A stretch of DNA of 64,000 nucleotides from Hyphomicrobiales bacterium (GCA_900466745.1 UBNE01000001.1:89221-153220); one strand, 5' to 3'. Positions 47,256 to 57,244 are shown, numbered from the stretch's first letter. Notes: generated by a model not told the origin, from the sequence alone. Made by a program: numbers and translations.

Positions 47256-47737
47256 TGACGCCGGCCCGCCGCCTCGGCCTCGCCACGGTGCTGACCGTCT
47301 TCGTGGCGGACCAGCTCCTGAAATGCTGGCTGCTCTACGGCGTCGGCCTCGCCGAGAACGGCCCGTTCGATCTCGCCCCCTTCCTGACGATCGTGCTCGC
47401 CTGGAATCGCGGCATCTCCTACGGGCTGTTCCAGCAGGGCACGGATATCGGCCGCTGGCTGCTGGTGGTGGTCTCCGTCGTCGCGGCGGTCTGGCTCTGG
47501 CGCTGGATGTGGCGGGCGCAGGCGCGCTTCACGGTGTTCAGCCTGGCGCTGATCATCGGCGGCGCGCTCGGCAACGGGCTCGACCGGGCCTGGTACGGCG
47601 CCGTGGTCGATTTCGTCCATCTCCACTGGGGCGGTTTCAGTTGGTATATCTTCAACATCGCCGATGTCGCGATCGTTGTCGGCGTGCTGGGTCTCCTGTA
47701 TGAGTCCTTCCGGCCGGCTGGGGAAAAGACGGCTTGA
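47255..47737 (+). CDS. lspA: Lipoprotein signal peptidase (signal peptidase II)
   Basis: A 160-residue inner-membrane aspartyl protease that cleaves lipoprotein signal peptides. Four transmembrane helices are visible, and the conserved segments GNGLDR (106-111), VVDF (Asp119) and FNIAD (Asp137) hold the catalytic pair. An early ADQLLK (18-23) motif is also conserved. It overlaps ileS by one base, the classic ileS-lspA order, and leads into the DUF3035 gene 74 bases downstream. Confidence 0.95.
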   Translation: MTPARRLGLATVLTVFVADQLLKCWLLYGVGLAENGPFDLAPFLTIVLAWNRGISYGLFQQGTDIGRWLLVVVSVVAAVWLWRWMWRAQARFTVFSLALIIGGALGNGLDRAWYGAVVDFVHLHWGGFSWYIFNIADVAIVVGVLGLLYESFRPAGEKTA

Positions 47738-47811
47738 CGACGATTTCGCCATCCTTTCGCCGTTCGTCTGTGGTTGAGGCAGGGGCGGGATTGTCCAAAG
47801 GGAGATTCGAC

Positions 47812-48474
47812 ATGGCGCAGCGCATCCGCGTGACGCATCTTTTGCTCGCCGGGGGGCTTGTGCTTGCGGCTCAGCCTGCGCTGGCGCAGGAAGGCATGTT
47901 CTTCAAGAATCTGCTGGAAGGCGTCGTCGGCGGCAGGGGCCAGGGCGACGACATCGACTACCGCGAGCGTCCCCCGCTGGTGGTGCCGCCGAATTCGGCC
48001 CTGCCGCGTCCGCAGGAGCCCGGTGCCGCCCGCAGCGCCGCCTGGCCGACCGACCCGGACGTCGAGCGCCGCCGGAACGAGAAGAACGTCGTTCCCTATG
48101 TGCTGACCGAGAAGGCCCGCAACAACACCCTGCTGTCGCAGGAGGAGCTGCGCCGCGGCCGCATCTCGGCGCGCGCCCCGCAGCAGCCCAACATCCCCGC
48201 GGCGGACAACAACAACTACGAGAACCAGATCAAGCCGATCATCATCGGCAAGGAAGTCGCGGCGCATCGCAACCAGGAAGCCGAGACCGCGCTCACCTAT
48301 GGCTCGGAGCCGCCGCGCCGCATGCTCACCGAGCCGCCCGTCGGCTACCGCATGCCGGCCGCCAGCGCGGCGCTCGGCCCCGGCCGCTCCGGCCCGGTCG
48401 AGGACAAGCAGGCCTCCGGCCAGCGTGAATTCGTGACCGGCCAGCGTCCGCTCGTCGAGGCTCCGTCGGAATAG
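47812..48474 (+). CDS. DUF3035 family exported protein
   Basis: A 220-residue protein with an N-terminal signal peptide (LLLAGGLVLAAQPALAQ; cleavage after ALA about residue 25). The mature part is polar and Pro-rich, with DYRERPPLVVPP and an internal acidic/Asn stretch, matching the DUF3035 family found beside ileS-lspA in Hyphomicrobiales. Function is unknown; it is probably periplasmic or envelope-associated. The ATG at 47812 has AGGGAG seven bases upstream. A TTG at 47734 overlapping lspA was set aside. A strong terminator follows the stop codon. Confidence 0.85.
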   Translation: MAQRIRVTHLLLAGGLVLAAQPALAQEGMFFKNLLEGVVGGRGQGDDIDYRERPPLVVPPNSALPRPQEPGAARSAAWPTDPDVERRRNEKNVVPYVLTEKARNNTLLSQEELRRGRISARAPQQPNIPAADNNNYENQIKPIIIGKEVAAHRNQEAETALTYGSEPPRRMLTEPPVGYRMPAASAALGPGRSGPVEDKQASGQREFVTGQRPLVEAPSE

Positions 48475-48545
48475 CGCCGGCGGCGGGATCGGGAGGGGCC
48501 TGACCCCTTGCCGAATCCCGCTCCTCCGACCAAGTTTCCCTTTCG

Positions 48546-48572
48546 GGGCGGGCGCGTCGCGCCCGCCCTTTC
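48546..48572 (+). terminator. Rho-independent terminator after the DUF3035 gene
   Basis: A 10-bp stem GGGCGGGCGC / GCGCCCGCCC with a GTC loop, followed by TTTCT. It lies 71 bases past the DUF3035 stop and probably ends the ileS-lspA-DUF3035 transcript. Confidence 0.75.
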
Positions 48573-48673
48573 TCGTCCTGGAGCAGCCTTGCGCGATGCG
48601 GCGCGTGCGGGCGATGCGACACAACGCAACCTTGGAGCGGGCCCGCGCCCCGGAACGGCGCGCGACGGCTCGA

Positions 48674-49981
48674 ATGTGGAGACGGCATCCGGTGAAGAGT
48701 CATGCGCGCCAGACCGGTCTGGCCGAGCCCGTCGAATCCTTCCGGCTGGATAATGGCCTCGATGTCGTGGTGGTGAGCGACCGGCGCGCCCCGGTGGTGA
48801 CCCACATGGTCTGGTATCGCAACGGTTCGGCCGACGATCCGGCGGGCAAGTCCGGCATCGCCCATTTCCTCGAGCATCTGATGTTCAAGGGCACGAAAGC
48901 GTGGCCGGCGGGCGAGTTCTCCAAGATCGTCGCCGGTTACGGCGGGCAGGAGAACGCCTTCACCTCCTATGACTACACCGCCTATTTCCAGCGCGTGCCG
49001 AAGGAGCATCTACGCGCGATGATGGATTACGAGGCCGACCGGATGACCGGCCTGTCCTTCGACGAGAGCGTGGTCGCGCCCGAGCGCGACGTGGTGCTGG
49101 AGGAGCGGCGCATGCGCGTCGATTCCGACCCCGCCGCCCAGCTCGGCGAGGAGTTCTCGGCCTCGCTCTTCTTCCACCACCCGTATGGCACGCCGATCAT
49201 CGGCTGGGAGCACGAGATCGAGCGGCTGAACCGCGACGACGCCTTCGCCTATTACCAGCGCTTCTACACGCCCGAGAACGCCATCCTCGTCGTCGCCGGC
49301 GACACCGATGCCGCCGAGGTCCGCCGTCTCGCCGAGGAGACCTATGGCAGGATCGCCGCGCGCGGCGCCGCCCCCGTGCGGGAGCGCCCGATCGAGCCCG
49401 AGCCGCGCGCCTCGCGCCGCGTCCAGCTCAACGATCCGCGCGTGCAGCAGCCCGCTCTGCGCCGCGGCTGGCTGACGCCGACCTATACCAGCGGCAAGGC
49501 GGAGGAGGTCTTCGCGCTCGAGCTCGTCGCCGAGATCCTCGGCGGCGGCACCACCTCGCGGCTCTATCGCAGGCTCTGCGTCGAGGACGAGGTGGCGGCC
49601 GGCGCCAGCGCCTATTTCATGGGCTCGATGGTCGATCGCGCCGCCTTCCAGCTCTCGGTCAGCCCGCGCCCCGGCGTCGCCATGGCGACGCTGGAAGGCG
49701 GGCTGGACGAGGCGCTCGCCGCCTTCCTCGCCGAGGGGCCGACCGAGCTGGAGCTGGCCCGCGCCCGCACCCGGCTCGTCGCCGAGACGGTCTTCGCCCG
49801 CGACAACCAGGCCTCGCTCGCCCGCATCTTCGGCTCGGCCCTGGCCGTCGGCGAGACGGTCGCCGACGTGCTCGCCTGGCCGCAGCGCATCGAGGCCGTG
49901 CCGCGCGAGGCGGTCGTCGAGGCCGCGCGCCTCTACCTCAGGCCGGACCGCAGCGTGACCGGCCTGCTGCTGCCGGCCTGA
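48674..49981 (+). CDS. M16 family zinc peptidase (active subunit)
   Basis: A 435-residue inverzincin. The zinc site HFLEH is at 64-68, and the third ligand Glu lies near 144 in VVLEERRMR, 76 residues on, as the HxxEH-x76-E family requires. It resembles the processing-peptidase / PqqL group that degrades peptides. The start is uncertain: ATG 48674 leaves about 26 residues before the conserved core, similar to the second M16 gene, but earlier ATG codons at 48596 and 48614 and a GTG at 48692 are possible. It is followed 59 bases later by a second M16 gene that lacks the zinc motif, forming an active/inactive pair. Confidence 0.9.
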   Translation: MWRRHPVKSHARQTGLAEPVESFRLDNGLDVVVVSDRRAPVVTHMVWYRNGSADDPAGKSGIAHFLEHLMFKGTKAWPAGEFSKIVAGYGGQENAFTSYDYTAYFQRVPKEHLRAMMDYEADRMTGLSFDESVVAPERDVVLEERRMRVDSDPAAQLGEEFSASLFFHHPYGTPIIGWEHEIERLNRDDAFAYYQRFYTPENAILVVAGDTDAAEVRRLAEETYGRIAARGAAPVRERPIEPEPRASRRVQLNDPRVQQPALRRGWLTPTYTSGKAEEVFALELVAEILGGGTTSRLYRRLCVEDEVAAGASAYFMGSMVDRAAFQLSVSPRPGVAMATLEGGLDEALAAFLAEGPTELELARARTRLVAETVFARDNQASLARIFGSALAVGETVADVLAWPQRIEAVPREAVVEAARLYLRPDRSVTGLLLPA

Positions 49982-50040
49982 CGCCGCCATTCCGATGCCG
50001 CAAAGAGGCGGGGCCCCCGGCCCGGCCGACAGGAAACGCC

Positions 50041-51336
50041 ATGAACGCGCCCCTTCCGACCCCGAAGCTCAACACCGCCGGCCCGGCCATCGCCGTCCAG
50101 ACCGTGCGCTCGCCCGGCGGCATCGAGGCCTGGCTGGTCGAGGAACACAGCCTGCCGCTGATCGCCGTCGATTTCGCCTTCGACGGCGGCTGCTCGCGCG
50201 ACCCCGCCGATGCCGCCGGCAGCGCCTATCTGATCTCCGGCCTGCTCGACGAAGGCGCCGGCGATCTCGATGCCGAGGCCTTCCAGGGCCGCATGGCCGA
50301 TCATGCCATCGGCCTCGGCTTCGATGCCCGCCGCGACGATTTCCACGGCTATCTGCAGACGCTCTCCAGCCATCGCGACACGGCCTTCGAACTGCTCGGC
50401 CTCGCGCTCAACAAGCCGCGCTTCGACGCCGACGCGGTCGCGCGCGTCAAGGCGCAGATCGTCGCCGGCCTGCAGCGCCAGGCGCAGAACCCGGAGGCGC
50501 TCTGCCGCAACGCGCTCTATGCCGCGGCCTTCCCCGGCCACGCCTATGGCCGCCCGGAGAAGGGCGACATCGACAGCGTCTCCCGGCTCGAAGCGCCGGC
50601 GCTGCACGCCCTGGCGCCGACCCTGCTGGATCGCGCCGGCCTGAGGATCGTCGTGGTCGGCGACATCGTGGCCGACGAGCTGGCCGGGCGCCTCGATGCG
50701 CTGTTCGGCGGCCTGTCGGCCGGCAGCCCGCGCCCGCGCCCGGCGGCGCCGCTGCCGTTGCAGGGGCTCGGCCAGACCCATGTCCTCGATCTCGACGTGC
50801 CGCAGACCGTCATCCGCTTCGCCGGGCCCGGGCTGATGTGGGACGATCCCGATTTCATCCCGGCGAGCGTGCTCAACCATATCCTCGGCGGCTCGGCCTT
50901 CACCTCGCGCCTGTTCATGGAGGTGCGCGAGAAGCGCGGCCTCGCCTATGGCGTTTCCTCCAGCCTGCTGCCGCTGCGCGAGAGCGCCATGCTGGTCGGC
51001 GGCACCGCCACCCGCAACGATCGAGCCGCGGAATCGATGAAGGTGATCCGCGAGGAGATGGCGAAGCTCGCCACTGAGGGGCCGACCGAGCACGAGGTCG
51101 AGGAGGCCAAGCGCTACATCATCGGCTCCTATCCGCTGCGCTTCGACACCTCGCCGAAGATCGCCGGCGAACTGCTCAACCTGGCCCTGCGCGGCGACAC
51201 GCCCGACTTCCTCGCCACCCGCAACCAGCGCTTCGCCGCCGTCACCCTGGCGGATGTGAAGCGGGTGGCCGGGCGCCTCTTCGGCCAGCCCGACCTGCTG
51301 GTCGAGGCGGTCGGCCGGCCGGTCGGGCTCGCCTGA
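50041..51336 (+). CDS. M16 family peptidase homologue (catalytically inactive partner)
   Basis: A 431-residue M16 protein in which the HxxEH zinc motif is absent; the aligned place reads [14 protein letters not shown]. The C-terminal [13 protein letters not shown] segment, which in M16 heterodimers supplies Arg/Tyr substrate contacts, is kept. It therefore probably forms a heterodimer with the active M16 subunit encoded just upstream. AGGAA precedes the ATG at 50041. It may be secreted or membrane-linked in other species, but no signal peptide is visible here. Confidence 0.9.
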   Translation: MNAPLPTPKLNTAGPAIAVQTVRSPGGIEAWLVEEHSLPLIAVDFAFDGGCSRDPADAAGSAYLISGLLDEGAGDLDAEAFQGRMADHAIGLGFDARRDDFHGYLQTLSSHRDTAFELLGLALNKPRFDADAVARVKAQIVAGLQRQAQNPEALCRNALYAAAFPGHAYGRPEKGDIDSVSRLEAPALHALAPTLLDRAGLRIVVVGDIVADELAGRLDALFGGLSAGSPRPRPAAPLPLQGLGQTHVLDLDVPQTVIRFAGPGLMWDDPDFIPASVLNHILGGSAFTSRLFMEVREKRGLAYGVSSSLLPLRESAMLVGGTATRNDRAAESMKVIREEMAKLATEGPTEHEVEEAKRYIIGSYPLRFDTSPKIAGELLNLALRGDTPDFLATRNQRFAAVTLADVKRVAGRLFGQPDLLVEAVGRPVGLA

Positions 51337-51383
51337 ACCGGCCGCCCGGGGCTAAGCTTCGGGCAGGAGAATCGTCTGCGACC

Positions 51384-53201
51384 ATGACCGTCCGCCGCCT
51401 CGACCCCGTCCTCGTCGACCGCATCGCCGCCGGCGAGGTGATCGAGCGGCCGGCCGCGGCCGTGAAGGAACTGGTCGAGAACGCCATCGACGCCGGCGCG
51501 CGCTCGGTCGCGGTCACCATCGCCGGCGGCGGGCGCGAACTGATCCGCGTCGTCGACGACGGCGCCGGCATGACGCCGGAGGACCTGGCTCTTGCCGTCG
51601 AGCGCCACGCCACCTCGAAATTGCCCGACGGCGACCTCTTCGCCATCGGCACATTGGGGTTTCGCGGCGAGGCGCTGCCTTCGATCGGCTCGGTCGCGCG
51701 GCTTTCGATCGCGACCCGCCGCCGCGATGCCGAGCAAGGCTGCGGCCTCGTCGTCGAGGCGGGCGAGAAGGGCGTCGTCCGCCCCGTCGCTGCGGCCCCC
51801 GGCACGCGCATCGAGGTCAGCGACCTTTTCGTCTTCACCCCGGCGCGGCTCAAATTCCTGAAGAGCGACCGGGCCGAGGCGCAGGCCGTCTCGGAGATGC
51901 TGCGGCGCCTCGCCATCGCCCATCCCGAGATCCGCTTCTCGCTCGAAGGCGAGCATGCCGGCCATTTCGACTGGCCGGCCGAGCCGATCGGCGAGGAGGG
52001 CCTGCTGCGCCGGCTCGGCCGGGCGCTCGGCCGCGACTTTCCCGAAAACGCGCTCAGGATCGACGCCGAGCGCGAGGGCTTCCGCATTTCCGGCTTCGCC
52101 GGCCTGCCGACCTTCCATCGCGGCACCTCGGCCGGCGTCCACATGTCGGTCAATGGCCGGCCGGTACGCGACAAGCTGCTCCTCTCGGCGGTGCGCGGCG
52201 CCTATGCCGATGTCGTGCCCTCCGACCGCCATCCGGTGCTCTTCCTCGACATCGGCTGCGATCCGCGCTCGGTCGACGTCAATGTCCATCCGGCCAAGAG
52301 CGAGGTGCGTTTCCGCGACCCGGCGCTGGTGCGCGGCCTCGTCGTCTCGGGGCTGAAGGCCGCGCTCGCCGCAGCCGGCCACCGCGCCACCACGACGGGC
52401 GGCGCCCGCACGCTTGACGCCTTCCGCGCCGTGCTCTCGATGGCTGGCAGCGGCAACGCGATCCCGCGCCCGGCCTTTCCGGAAACCGCCAATTGGAGCG
52501 CCCCGCCTTCGGCCTCCTTCGGGGCCGCGCAGGCCGGCTTCTCGGATTTCGCCGCCTCCTCGGCCGAAGCCCGCGCCCATCTGGCCGAGCCGGCGCCGGA
52601 CGCGCTCGACCGGCCGCTCGGCGCCGCCCGCGCTCAGCTCCACGAGACCTATATCGTCGCCCAGACCCGCGAGGGCGTGGTCATCGTCGACCAGCACGCC
52701 GCCCATGAGCGGCTGGTCTATGAGCGGCTGAAAGCCGAGCGCGCCCGTTCCGGCATCGCCCGCCAGCCGCTGCTGCTGCCGGAAGTCGTCGAGCTCGATC
52801 CCGTCGATGCCGATCGTCTCAACGCGGCGGCGGGCGAGCTCGAAGGCCTCGGCCTCGTCCTCGAGCCCTTCGGGCCCGGCGCGGTGCTGGTGCGCGAGGC
52901 GCCGAGCCAGCTCGCCGGCGGCAATCTCCAGCGCCTCGTCCGCGACGTCGCCGACGCGCTGGCCGAGCACGGCCAAATCTCTTCAGCTCCCGGTTCGCTG
53001 GAGCGCCGGCTCGACCATGTGCTGGCGACGATGGCCTGCCACAACTCGGTCCGCGCCGGCCGGCGCATGCGGCCCGAGGAGATGGATGCGCTGCTGCGCG
53101 AGATGGAGGTCACGCCCAATTCCGGCCAGTGCAACCATGGCCGGCCGACCTATGTCGAGCTGAAGCTCGCCGATATCGAGCGGCTGTTCGGGCGGCGCTA
53201 G
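51384..53201 (+). CDS. mutL: DNA mismatch repair protein MutL
   Basis: A 605-residue MutL. The GHKL ATPase motifs are visible: [10 protein letters not shown] (30-39), DDGAGM (58-63) and [10 protein letters not shown] (92-101). The C-terminal part has [12 protein letters not shown], matching the DQHA-x2-E-x4-E endonuclease metal motif, so this is an endonuclease-active MutL as in bacteria without MutH. It mediates strand incision and partner recruitment in mismatch repair. The TAG stop lies within the CTAG edge of the following type B repeat element. An AGGAG lies 14 bases upstream of the ATG, which is farther than usual. Confidence 0.95.
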   Translation: MTVRRLDPVLVDRIAAGEVIERPAAAVKELVENAIDAGARSVAVTIAGGGRELIRVVDDGAGMTPEDLALAVERHATSKLPDGDLFAIGTLGFRGEALPSIGSVARLSIATRRRDAEQGCGLVVEAGEKGVVRPVAAAPGTRIEVSDLFVFTPARLKFLKSDRAEAQAVSEMLRRLAIAHPEIRFSLEGEHAGHFDWPAEPIGEEGLLRRLGRALGRDFPENALRIDAEREGFRISGFAGLPTFHRGTSAGVHMSVNGRPVRDKLLLSAVRGAYADVVPSDRHPVLFLDIGCDPRSVDVNVHPAKSEVRFRDPALVRGLVVSGLKAALAAAGHRATTTGGARTLDAFRAVLSMAGSGNAIPRPAFPETANWSAPPSASFGAAQAGFSDFAASSAEARAHLAEPAPDALDRPLGAARAQLHETYIVAQTREGVVIVDQHAAHERLVYERLKAERARSGIARQPLLLPEVVELDPVDADRLNAAAGELEGLGLVLEPFGPGAVLVREAPSQLAGGNLQRLVRDVADALAEHGQISSAPGSLERRLDHVLATMACHNSVRAGRRMRPEEMDALLREMEVTPNSGQCNHGRPTYVELKLADIERLFGRR

Positions 53202-53304
53202 ATCATCGCGCGCCGTTCCGGACGCGGTAACGATGGCCTATCTCGTTGCGGGTGCACCGGGTTTTTCCGAAAAGCGGATTCCAGTTCTCGGTTCGATGCC
53301 CTGG
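53198..53304. repeat. Dispersed palindromic intergenic element, type B (reverse, diverged)
   Basis: It starts CTAGATCATCGCGCG at the mutL stop codon and runs through GCGGTAACGATGGCCTATCTCG to a TTTTTCCGAAAAGCGGATTCCAGTTCTCGGTTCGATGCC hairpin. It aligns over its full length with the copies at 17782 and 40732, with more substitutions, so it is probably an older copy. Confidence 0.8.
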
Positions 53305-53463
53305 CGCCATTTACCCTAGCGCCATCATAGATACGATGATATCAACCTTTCATGCTTCTCGATGGAACGTCGCAGGCGATTGCGCATTCCATGAGCATGC
53401 TCAGGCAAGCCGAACGCCGCTCTGGTTGCGGACGGCCGGAGCCGAACCGCGAAGGAACGAGCC

Positions 53464-53943
53464 ATGGCGACGCCCAAGAACACGATCTGCGTCTGGTACG
53501 AGAAGGATGCCGAAGCCGCCGCCCGCTTCTATGCCGAGACCTTCCCCGACAGTGCGGTGGGCGCCGTTCACCACGCCCCGGCCGACTTCCCCTCCGGCAA
53601 GGCGGGCGATGCGCTGGTCGTCCATTTCACCGTCGCGGGCATCCCCTGCATCGGCCTCAATGGCGGGCCGGCTTTCCGGCAGAGCGAGGCCTTCTCCTTT
53701 CAGATCGCGACCGACGACCAGGCGGAGACCGACCGCTACTGGAACGCGATCGTCGGCAATGGCGGCCAGGAAAGCGCCTGCGGCTGGTGCAAGGACAGAT
53801 GGGGCGTCAACTGGCAGATCACCCCGCGGGTGCTGACCGAAGCCCTGGCGGCCGGCGGCGAGGAGGCCAGGCGCGCCTTCACCGCGATGATGGGGATGCG
53901 CAGGATCGACGTGGCCGCGATCGAGGCGGCGCGGAAAGGGTGA
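53464..53943 (+). CDS. VOC family protein (PhnB/3-demethylubiquinone-like)
   Basis: A 159-residue vicinal-oxygen-chelate-fold protein. The start ICVWYEKDAEAAARFYAETFP (8-28) and GDALVVHFTVAGIPCIGLNGGP match the PhnB/glyoxalase-like group sometimes annotated as 3-demethylubiquinone methyltransferase. It probably binds a metal and a small substrate, but no function can be assigned. The ATG at 53464 has AGGA eight bases upstream. It converges on rsmD with 18 bases between stops. Confidence 0.88.
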   Translation: MATPKNTICVWYEKDAEAAARFYAETFPDSAVGAVHHAPADFPSGKAGDALVVHFTVAGIPCIGLNGGPAFRQSEAFSFQIATDDQAETDRYWNAIVGNGGQESACGWCKDRWGVNWQITPRVLTEALAAGGEEARRAFTAMMGMRRIDVAAIEAARKG

Positions 53944-53961
53944 TGGGCGGGCGCGCCGTCT

Positions 53962-54522
53962 TCACGCCGCCCGCAGGATCGTCACCAGCGTCTCGCCATA
54001 GGCGCGCCGCTCCAGCTCCGCGAAGCCGTCCGGCAGCGCGATCTCGGCATCGGCCGCCTCTTCCAGCATGACAAGCGCGTCCTTCTCCAGCCAGCCGCCG
54101 GCGCGGGCGGAGGCGAGCGCCTTCTCGCCGAGCCCCTTGCGATAGGGCGGGTCGCAGAAGACGAGGCTAAACGGCGCCATGCCGGTGATCGGGCCGAGCT
54201 TCGTGGCGTCGCGCCGGAAGATGCGGCTGAAGCCGGCAAGCCCGAGCGCCATCTGGTTCTCGCGGATCAGGCCGCGTGCCTCGGTTCCGTCATCGACGAG
54301 GAGGGCGAAGCCCGCCCCGCGCGAGAGCGCCTCGAAGCCGAGCGCGCCGGTGCCGGCGAAGAGATCGAGCACGCGCGCACCCTCGACCGCGTCGCCATAG
54401 GCATGGGCGAGCACGTTGAACAGCGATTCGCGCAGCCGGTCCGAGGTCGGCCTGATGCTGCCGATCCCCGGTTTCGGGCTGGCGAGCGAGCGCCCGCCCA
54501 GTCGTCCGCCGACGATCCGCAT
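53962..54522 (-). CDS. rsmD: 16S rRNA (guanine(966)-N(2))-methyltransferase
   Basis: A 186-residue SAM-dependent methyltransferase. The opening MRIVGGRLGGRSL, RPTSDRLRESLFNVL, the SAM loop [19 protein letters not shown] (52-70) and the catalytic DPPY (124-127) are all in the right order. It methylates G966 of 16S rRNA, near the P site. It follows the pseudouridine synthase gene by only three bases on the same strand, so the two rRNA-modification genes are co-expressed. Confidence 0.95.
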   Translation of the reverse strand: MRIVGGRLGGRSLASPKPGIGSIRPTSDRLRESLFNVLAHAYGDAVEGARVLDLFAGTGALGFEALSRGAGFALLVDDGTEARGLIRENQMALGLAGFSRIFRRDATKLGPITGMAPFSLVFCDPPYRKGLGEKALASARAGGWLEKDALVMLEEAADAEIALPDGFAELERRAYGETLVTILRAA

Positions 54523-54525
54523 GGC

Positions 54526-56628
54526 TCAGCCGCGCTTGCCGCGCGGGCCGCCGGGGCGAGGGCCCTTGCCGCCCGGACGGCTGCCGCCGGGTTTGCCGCC
54601 CGGGCGTCCGCCGAAAGGCTTGTCGCCGAAGCCGCGGCCCCGCGGCCTGTCGCCGGCCGGCCGCGCGCCGAAGCGGCGAGCGGGGCGCTCCGCGCCGTCG
54701 CGGGGCGCGCGCTCGGAGCGTTCGCCGCGGGGCGCGCGGTCCTGCCAGGGGCGCTCATCGGCGCGATCGCGGCCGCCGGCTTCGTCGCGCGGGCGCCGGG
54801 CCGGCCTTTCGCCGACGCTGCGCACGGGCGGGCGCGATAGGCGGGTCTCGCCGCTGCCGCGCTCATTGCGGGGCTTGCGGTCCGGCCTGCGCCGGCTCTC
54901 CGGCTCGGCGGCTTCTTCGCGCGCAGGGGCGCTGATGCGCTCGACCAGCACGCGCCGGCCCTTGGGATCGGCGATGGCCTTGTCGCGCTTGCGCTCGACC
55001 GCGCCGGTCGCCTCGCGGACCTCGCGCTCGACGCGCGGATCGGCGCCGCGGCGCGGCGGCGCCTTCCGGACGCGCTGCGGCTCGGTCTCGGCGTCGCGCC
55101 AGACGCCGCGATTCCAGGACTTGTCGCCGCGCAGTTCGCGCACCGCTTCGCGCTTCGTCTCATGCGCTTCGTCGCCGGCCTCGCGCCGCCGGCGCGGACG
55201 ATCCTCGGCCGCCGGCGCACGGCGCGGCGCGCTCGGCAGAGCGTCGCGGCGCGGCGCCTCGAAATCGGCGCCCGCCCTGGCCGCGAGCTCTGTGCCGAGC
55301 TGGTCCTGCAGCACGCGCGAGCGGACCTCTTCGACCTCGCCTTCCTCGATGTCGCCGAGCTGGAACGGGCCGAAGGAGATGCGGATCAGCCGGTTCACCG
55401 CGAGCCCGAGATGCTCGAGGATGGTCTTGACCTCGCGGTTCTTGCCCTCGCGCAGATCGACCGTCAGCCAGGTGTTGAAGCCCTGCTGGCGCTCGAAGCG
55501 GGCGATGACCGGGCCGTAATGCACCCCATCGATCTCGACGCCGTCCTTCACGGTGTCGAGCTTGTCCTGCGTCACCTCGCCGAAGGCGCGCACGCGGTAG
55601 CGCCTGAGCCAGCCGGTCTCCGGCAGCTCCAGAACCCGCGCCAGCCCGCCATCGTTGGTCAGCAGCAGCAGGCCCTCGGTGTTGATGTCGAGCCGGCCGA
55701 TCGAGAGCACGCGCGGCAGATCCTCCGGCAGCGCCTCGAACACGGTCGGGCGGCCTTCCGGATCGTGGTTTGTGGTCACCAGGCCGCGCGGCTTGTGGTA
55801 GAGCCAGAGCCGGGTGCGCTCGCGCGCCGGCAGGGGCTCGCCATCGACCAGCACGACGTCAGTCGGCTTCACATCGAAGGCCGGGCTGTCCAGCACCGTG
55901 CCGTTCACGCTGACGCGGCCTTCCGCGATCATCGCCTCGCTGTCGCGGCGCGAGGCGACGCCCGCCCGCGCCATCACCTTGGCGATGCGCTCCGGCTCCT
56001 GCGCCGCGATCAGCTTGCCCTCGGCGGGGGCTTCCTCGCGGGCACGATGTGGCCGCTCGCTGCGCTCGGCCCGCTGCGGCCGGGGACGCGCGAAGCGCCT
56101 CTCGCCGTCGCCGGCTTCGTGACGGCGGGGCGGCCGGCCAAAGCCGCCACCTGCCGGTCGTTCCGCCCGTTCAGCGCCCTCGGGACGCTCACGGAAGACA
56201 CGCTCGCCGCCGCGCTCGCTGCGACGGGGACGCTCCTCGCCGCTCCTTTCGCGGAAGGGGCGGCCTTCGCCTTCGGGCTTGAATCGTGCCGGCCTTTCGC
56301 CGTCAGCCCGGCGCGGACGCGGGGCGCTGCCCTCAGTCGGCTTGCTGAAACGGCGGACAAGGCGCTCCTCGCCCTCGGAATGGCCGCGGAAGGAGCGGCG
56401 CTCGCCGGCTTCGCGAAAGCCCTTGCGTTCGCCGCGGGCTTCACCATCGCGTCCGCCGAAGCTGCGCCCGCCCGGGCTCTTGCTTCCCGGCCCTCGGCTT
56501 CCGGCGCCCTTGCTTCCGGGACCCTTGCTTCCGGGACCCTTGCCGCCGAAGCCTCGGCCGCCGCCACGGCTGCCGGCGCCGCCGCCCTTGCCCGGGCCGC
56601 GGCTTCTGTTGTTGTCGTCGTCTTTCAT
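54526..56628 (-). CDS. RsuA/RluB-type pseudouridine synthase with long disordered arms
   Basis: A 700-residue protein. The core is normal: an S4 domain (about 211-258, RIAKVMARAGVASRRDSE) and the catalytic domain with GRLDINTEGLLLLTNDG (Asp about 310). It converts uridine to pseudouridine in 16S or 23S rRNA. Two very long low-complexity arms surround it: residues 1-205 and 440-700 are rich in Gly, Arg, Glu, Pro and Ser, with GSKGPGSKG repeats near the N-terminus. These are probably disordered RNA-binding tails and make it far longer than the usual 250-300 residues. AGGAG precedes the ATG at 56628. Whether it is RluB or RsuA cannot be set here. Confidence 0.9.
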   Translation of the reverse strand: MKDDDNNRSRGPGKGGGAGSRGGGRGFGGKGPGSKGPGSKGAGSRGPGSKSPGGRSFGGRDGEARGERKGFREAGERRSFRGHSEGEERLVRRFSKPTEGSAPRPRRADGERPARFKPEGEGRPFRERSGEERPRRSERGGERVFRERPEGAERAERPAGGGFGRPPRRHEAGDGERRFARPRPQRAERSERPHRAREEAPAEGKLIAAQEPERIAKVMARAGVASRRDSEAMIAEGRVSVNGTVLDSPAFDVKPTDVVLVDGEPLPARERTRLWLYHKPRGLVTTNHDPEGRPTVFEALPEDLPRVLSIGRLDINTEGLLLLTNDGGLARVLELPETGWLRRYRVRAFGEVTQDKLDTVKDGVEIDGVHYGPVIARFERQQGFNTWLTVDLREGKNREVKTILEHLGLAVNRLIRISFGPFQLGDIEEGEVEEVRSRVLQDQLGTELAARAGADFEAPRRDALPSAPRRAPAAEDRPRRRREAGDEAHETKREAVRELRGDKSWNRGVWRDAETEPQRVRKAPPRRGADPRVEREVREATGAVERKRDKAIADPKGRRVLVERISAPAREEAAEPESRRRPDRKPRNERGSGETRLSRPPVRSVGERPARRPRDEAGGRDRADERPWQDRAPRGERSERAPRDGAERPARRFGARPAGDRPRGRGFGDKPFGGRPGGKPGGSRPGGKGPRPGGPRGKRG
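56507..56536 (-). repeat. Tandem 15-bp repeat inside the pseudouridine synthase N-terminus
   Basis: Two perfect copies of CCCTTGCTTCCGGGA with degenerate flanking copies encode the GSKGP-type repeats of the disordered arm. Such repeats can change copy number by slippage without breaking frame. Confidence 0.75.
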
Positions 56629-56751
56629 GACTGCTCCTGAGCCGGCCGAGCACATCCGCTTTGCGGGAAAGGCCTGGCTCGCTTATTCGCTATAACCGGC
56701 GCTTGTAGCAGAGGCTTTTCCTCGCCGCGAGCACCAAAGCAGGGGTTCTCG

Positions 56752-57216
56752 ATGCCGCAGCCGCAACCATCCTCCGCCATCGACGCCATGGCGCTGGCCT
56801 TCGACGAGGCGAAGGCGGCGGCGGCGCGCGGCGAGGTGCCGGTCGGCGCGGTCGTGATGCGCGAGGGCGCGGTGCTGGCCCGGGCCGGCAACCGCACGCT
56901 GGAGCTCAGGGACCCGACCGCCCATGCCGAGATGCTGGCGCTGCGGCTGGCCTGCGAGGCGATCGGCAGCGAGCGATTGATCGGCTGCGACCTCTACGTC
57001 ACGCTCGAGCCCTGCCCGATGTGCGCGGCGGCGATCTCGTTTTCCCGCATCCGGCGGCTCTATTTCGGGGCGGGCGATCCGAAGGGCGGCGCGGTCGAGA
57101 ACGGCGTCAGGCTCTATGACAGCCCGACCTGCCACCATGTGCCGGAAGTCTATGGCGGGCTGCGCGAGAGCGAGGCGGCGGCGCTGCTGCGGGACTTCTT
57201 CCGCGAGCGGCGCTGA
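56752..57216 (+). CDS. tadA: tRNA-specific adenosine(34) deaminase
   Basis: A 154-residue zinc deaminase that makes inosine-34 in tRNA-Arg(ACG). The catalytic HAE (58-60) in PTAHAEMLALRL and the zinc motif PCPMC (87-91: Cys88, Cys91) are present. The N-terminal EVPVGAVVMREG and C-terminal helix fit TadA. AGGGG stands seven bases before the ATG. It is divergent from the pseudouridine synthase, so a cluster of RNA-modification genes (rsmD, pseudouridine synthase, tadA) occupies 53.9-57.2 kb. Confidence 0.95.
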   Translation: MPQPQPSSAIDAMALAFDEAKAAAARGEVPVGAVVMREGAVLARAGNRTLELRDPTAHAEMLALRLACEAIGSERLIGCDLYVTLEPCPMCAAAISFSRIRRLYFGAGDPKGGAVENGVRLYDSPTCHHVPEVYGGLRESEAAALLRDFFRERR

Positions 57217-57244
57217 ATGACGGAGAGTTTGCGCGCAGCTCGGG

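Noticed and set aside
47734..47811. Earlier TTG start for the DUF3035 gene overlapping lspA
   Set aside because: The extension destroys the signal peptide, and AGGGAG stands just before the ATG at 47812.
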